From Zelopaecilomyces penicillatus (lineage: Eukaryota > Ascomycota > Sordariomycetes > Hypocreales > Pseudodiploosporaceae), in NCBI GenBank assembly GCA_005765155.1, contig VCCP01000008.1:558001-622000 (forward strand): a DNA stretch of 64,000 bases. The letters run 5' to 3'. Positions 60,613 to 64,000 of this stretch are shown here, in pieces; positions within the stretch are counted from its first letter, which is position 1, and the number at the start of each line of letters is the position of its first letter. The notes under the pieces were generated by a model. That model saw only the letters and a program-made list of their open reading frames with translations, did not search any database and had not been told where the DNA came from. Both the position numbers and the translations under genes were made by a program.

Positions 60613-61795
60613 TCAAAGCCCATTAATCACGACTAAACTCAACTCTGACGGTATGATCGCCACCACCTCCTCCGTCAAACCGCCAGTTATACTCAAAATG
60701 TGGTGGCACGGCCTGTTCAACGCAGCCCGGTTATACGCAAAGGTACACTCCTTGACAAGATCATCTTTATTGCGGAATAGATCAAGGAAAGCTGCAACAA
60801 GCGTGGCAATATTCTCAATCCACATGAGCACCTCATTGACTTGCCCAACCTGAGGGATGAGACCAACCAGTTGATCCCATTGCTTGTTGCCCACAGAGAC
60901 AGCCATTTGATAGCTCGTTTTCGCAATCTCCTGCATGGCCTTGATGAGCTTGTTGTACCATTCGGAGTTGCTATGGTCAGCTTCCCAGCAAACCATGTGT
61001 CCTGCGAATCCCTTTTCGACAGTACCGGCGTAGATAGGCGGATTGCGAGGGAAGTCTCGTACATTGCCAGCCTTGACACTTCCAAACTCGCCAGTGCGAT
61101 GTGCAACCTTCTGTTGGCCATCTCCACCGAAGCCCCAAGTAAAATAGACCTCGTCCTTGCCTAGCTCGCCGGACCTTCTGTGACATGTAAAGCGGAAAGG
61201 CTGGCACTTGAACTTGATGGGAGCCATTGTAGTATTTGCCGTCTCAACCTCATACTGTTCCATTGCCTTCTCGCCAAGGCCGAAAAGAGTAACCTCGCGT
61301 TTTAACTCTGTAGAAGCAGTGATAAACTCGGGTTTCTCTTCGAGATTGCCATCTTTATCCACTTGCTCTGGAGTAATAGTGCGGATATGGGGTTGCGTGC
61401 AGGTCTCATGGGCCATTTCGAGGATATCCTTCTTGTACATCTCTTCTGTATAAGGGGTATCTTCAGACAGGTTCATGACAGACGAGGGGACATTAGCAGC
61501 TGCAAATGTGCCTGCCCGAGCCAAGGTTTTGGCTTCGGTGCAGATCTCTCCGTATGCGCGGAAGACCTCCTTATCGTCACCGGCCAACGCCTTCAAAAAG
61601 TCGACACCTATTGTTCAGAGTAGGTCAAGTCTTTGACCCCCTTTTTGTGTCGGGCTAGGCCATGGAAAGCGGCGGTTAAGAGGGTTTGCTGCCTTGCTTG
61701 AGGATAGTGGCGCTTTTAGGAGCAGCCTTTGTGTGGACCCAATCTTTGAATCGGTCGATACGCTCCTGGGATGTGGGCTCGGCCTGATCAGACAT
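60613..61795 (-). CDS. Unknown 365-aa protein with a probable GC-AG intron
   Basis: Minus-strand exons 61693-61795 and 60613-61607 give 365 aa. Exon 1 encodes MSDQAEPTSQERIDRF up to ATILKQ. It joins exon 2 at GVDFLKALAGDDKE through a donor reading CAAG|GCAGC and the acceptor AATAG; no usable GT donor exists before the in-frame stop. The N-terminal third is helical and charged. The central part, EVYFTWGFGGDGQQKVAHRT to FPRNPPIYAG, is strand-rich and aromatic. A helical segment near residues 250-310 (SEWYNKLIKAMQEIAKTSYQ, then WIENIATLVAAFLDLF) is amphipathic. The C-terminus reads FAYNRAALNR. I cannot name a family. A TATA-like element lies about 125 bp upstream. Confidence 0.75.
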
Positions 61796-64000
61796 GATGA
61801 ACAATGTTAGGTAAGTAGAGTAGTTGTCGTAGTAAATAAGATTGAGAAGTTGTGGTATAGAATGTGTTAGAGTGTGTGATGAAAGTGTTCGAGAGATTAA
61901 GGTGGCTATCCATTCGACTTATACATCTCTCTTGCAACTCGGTTTAGATCGGCCGAATACTTCATATCTAATTTAGATGATAAATCGGGGGATTCTAGAC
62001 GACGATCGTTTACCATTATACGTCTCTACATCAGAAGTATTAGCTTGGCGCGGCACACACACATACGACAAGACCATAACACTTGATGACGTGAATAGTG
62101 GACTTGGGGCTGGCCGCACCAAGGCAGACGGTATCCAAGCGACATGAACTGATAGCCGACATGGTTTTGATTCGCGTTGTCCAAGGAAATAGAGAGACAT
62201 ATATGTGTGGAGACAATGATGCCCATTTGCCATATGAAATGACATTGAAGAGGGGCTGCTGGAGCCGCATTTCAGCTCATGTCGAGTTCTGGATACTTCT
62301 TGGAGGAAGAAACGATCTAGACCCATTGAATTAGTAGAGAGCGGGAACTTGATGCGGGCACTAATGCATCCGTGACGGGAATCGGACGCAAACGATGCTG
62401 AGATGTTGGCGATCGGATGACGGGTGCAACTCGCGCGCGAGCCAAGGAGGCTCACCTGGTACCCATTGATGAACACGATCCCAATGCGCAGGTCGATGAG
62501 GAAAAAGTCTATGAGGTCGGATTAGTTTGCCATTTCATGTAGTGTGGGTGGAGCTTGCATGCAGATGTACGGCGTCCAGCATGGTGAGGTGTTGGGAGCG
62601 GGGTGGATGGATGTGACGATCCGCTGATGAACGTCTTGAATGAATTGACCTGTGGTTGTATCCTGATGTCAGTGTGTTTTTATGATGAGGTCAAAAAACA
62701 GACAAGACAGATAAAGTACTTGTTGCTGGAGGATCTCAAGTGTCTCAGATATTCCACAGATGGGCTTACTGACAATATCGCAGAGTCACCTCATGGAATC
62801 ACGGCAGACGTCCAACAATATCACGATCAGGGGTAGTGGACAGACCTTATTTCTTGGAAATTAATGCAAAAGCAACTGGACATGTATCTCAAGGAGGCCG
62901 AGATTGCATGACCGCATTTGTTTGCTTGGGCTGTCACATACTGGTGTAGAGATGTCTACGCTCCCACAGACACTCGGACTGGGGCTACAAATAGCGGCCA
63001 ACTGCCTTAAATCTGGCTGATATACACATCCACTCGTGTGATTCTGTTTGTTTTTAAACAGTAGAGCACACTTTCGTACGTACATTTCAATAGGCGACAA
63101 GATGGTGTGCTTCTTGTCCCATTAACAAGACCAGTGCGGTGTGAAGCCGCCTCGACAAACGGGAACTAACCATCAAACGAAAGCCAATTTCGAATTCTCG
63201 GTACATATTATTATGCCAAATTCTTTATTTTACTTAACTTGCCTTAACTATAAAAACCCCCCAAACACACAGCAAACATGTAATAGCTCCCATCGCAATA
63301 GTAACCAGAACGTGCCCCCCGTGCCAGCTGTCACCATTCAGTCCCTCAGTCAACCGTCTGTAACACTTCTCGAAGGTTCTGAGTCTCTGTACTCTTATGG
63401 GCAGGCAGAAACAGCTGCCTCAATATCAGAGTCAAGTTCGCCATATCTCTCTGGTGCGACTACCCAACCCTCGGTTGACAAACCCTACCGCCTGTCCATG
63501 CCCTGACAGCTGGCAGACTCGCACACCTTTTAAAACCCTCGCACATTTCTTTTTCCCACTTCCTTCATTATTCCTCTATACAAAATCCCATATCACTACT
63601 CAATATCATTATTCCCACCCATCATTACCCATGATGCTCTCCCTGAGCCTTGGTGACAATACGCCACAAGTCTTGTCACGGGGGATAAGAAGACAAAACT
63701 AGCCTAATACAACCCCATCGTCTGATTATCTTCTTTATCATCATTGCTGTCCTTTAATAATTCGACGGAACAAGACAGCAGGAACAGTACAGACTCAAAT
63801 CGGTCCCTTTCCCTACCACAGTCCAATAGCGGCAATCTTATAACGATACCGCCCTCGGGCAGTTTCGTATCCTGCCTGACATCGTATCTATACAACAAAA
63901 TCTACACTACATTTTCACAGCCACGGTTAATTACACTACTGAACCGGTATGCCGATGCTCAAAATCTAGTCTTTTCCACTTTTATGCCCCTTGTACCATG
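61796..64000. other. Gene-poor end of the window, 2.2 kb
   Basis: No complete gene is supported. A 41-codon plus-strand frame at 62417-62542 has acidic, protein-like composition but no continuation. The final 0.8 kb is pyrimidine-rich, like an upstream region of a gene lying outside the window. Confidence 0.45.
61918..61925 (-). promoter_or_regulatory. TATA-like element of the 365-aa gene
   Basis: Minus-strand TGTATAAG about 125 bp upstream of the ATG at 61795. The match and spacing support that start codon. Confidence 0.4.

Noticed and set aside
1..64000. tRNA, rRNA, CRISPR arrays and intact retrotransposons or transposases
   Set aside because: I looked for tRNA B-box-like motifs, regular spacer arrays, long terminal repeats and reverse transcriptase or transposase motifs by eye and found none I could support. 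A dedicated covariance or repeat search was not possible.

Overview
This window is nuclear DNA of a filamentous ascomycete. The genes are interrupted by short introns (about 50-110 bp) with GTAAGT-type donors, and the products include a PNP-NACHT-ankyrin NLR, a PMCA-type Ca2+ pump, a fungal-type HNH protein and a proteinase K-like secreted subtilase. The subtilase resembles the Pr1/VCP1-type cuticle-degrading proteases of insect- and nematode-associated Hypocreales, so a hypocrealean is my best guess. The genus cannot be read from the sequence alone.

Layout. 1-4.6 kb: no convincing gene. 4.6-8.3 kb (+): five-exon Ca2+-ATPase. 8.7-9.7 kb (-): Fic-domain protein with Tyr in place of the catalytic His. 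10.1-11.4 kb (-): two small unknown proteins. 13.6-14.6 kb (+): four-exon unknown protein. 15.6-17.7 kb (+): asparagine synthetase-like gene with a frameshift and altered active sites. 18.1-19.5 kb (-): 2-oxoglutarate/Fe(II) oxygenase gene with an in-frame stop. 20.7-23.0 kb (-): CLC chloride transporter. 24.3-27.9 kb (+): NLR, followed by an AT-rich, RIP-like stretch. 32.4-33.2 kb (+): GNAT acetyltransferase. 33.2-40.9 kb: a 7.6-kb gene-poor stretch holding most of the long poly-C/poly-G tracts. 40.9-42.3 kb (+): MOCOS-like PLP enzyme. 44.9-46.3 kb (+): epoxide hydrolase. 46.9-48.3 kb (-): subtilisin. 48.3-53.7 kb: gene-poor. 53.7-54.8 kb (-): secreted protein. 55.7-57.4 kb (-): amino-acid permease. 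58.6-59.8 kb (-): HNH protein lying between inverted decamer arrays. 60.6-61.8 kb (-): unknown protein with a GC-AG intron.

How the genes relate. The window is mostly housekeeping and transport (Ca2+ pump, CLC, permease) mixed with accessory genes: NLR, secreted subtilase, epoxide hydrolase, oxygenase and HNH protein. I see no single coherent pathway. The neighbouring broken asparagine synthetase and oxygenase genes may be remnants of a decaying accessory or metabolite locus. The observation with the least conventional explanation is the HNH gene bracketed by period-10 repeat arrays in opposite orientation, which could be an uncharacterised mobile unit.

Exon coordinates were worked out by hand from splice motifs, reading-frame continuity and family resemblance. 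They are not supported by transcripts or database searches.
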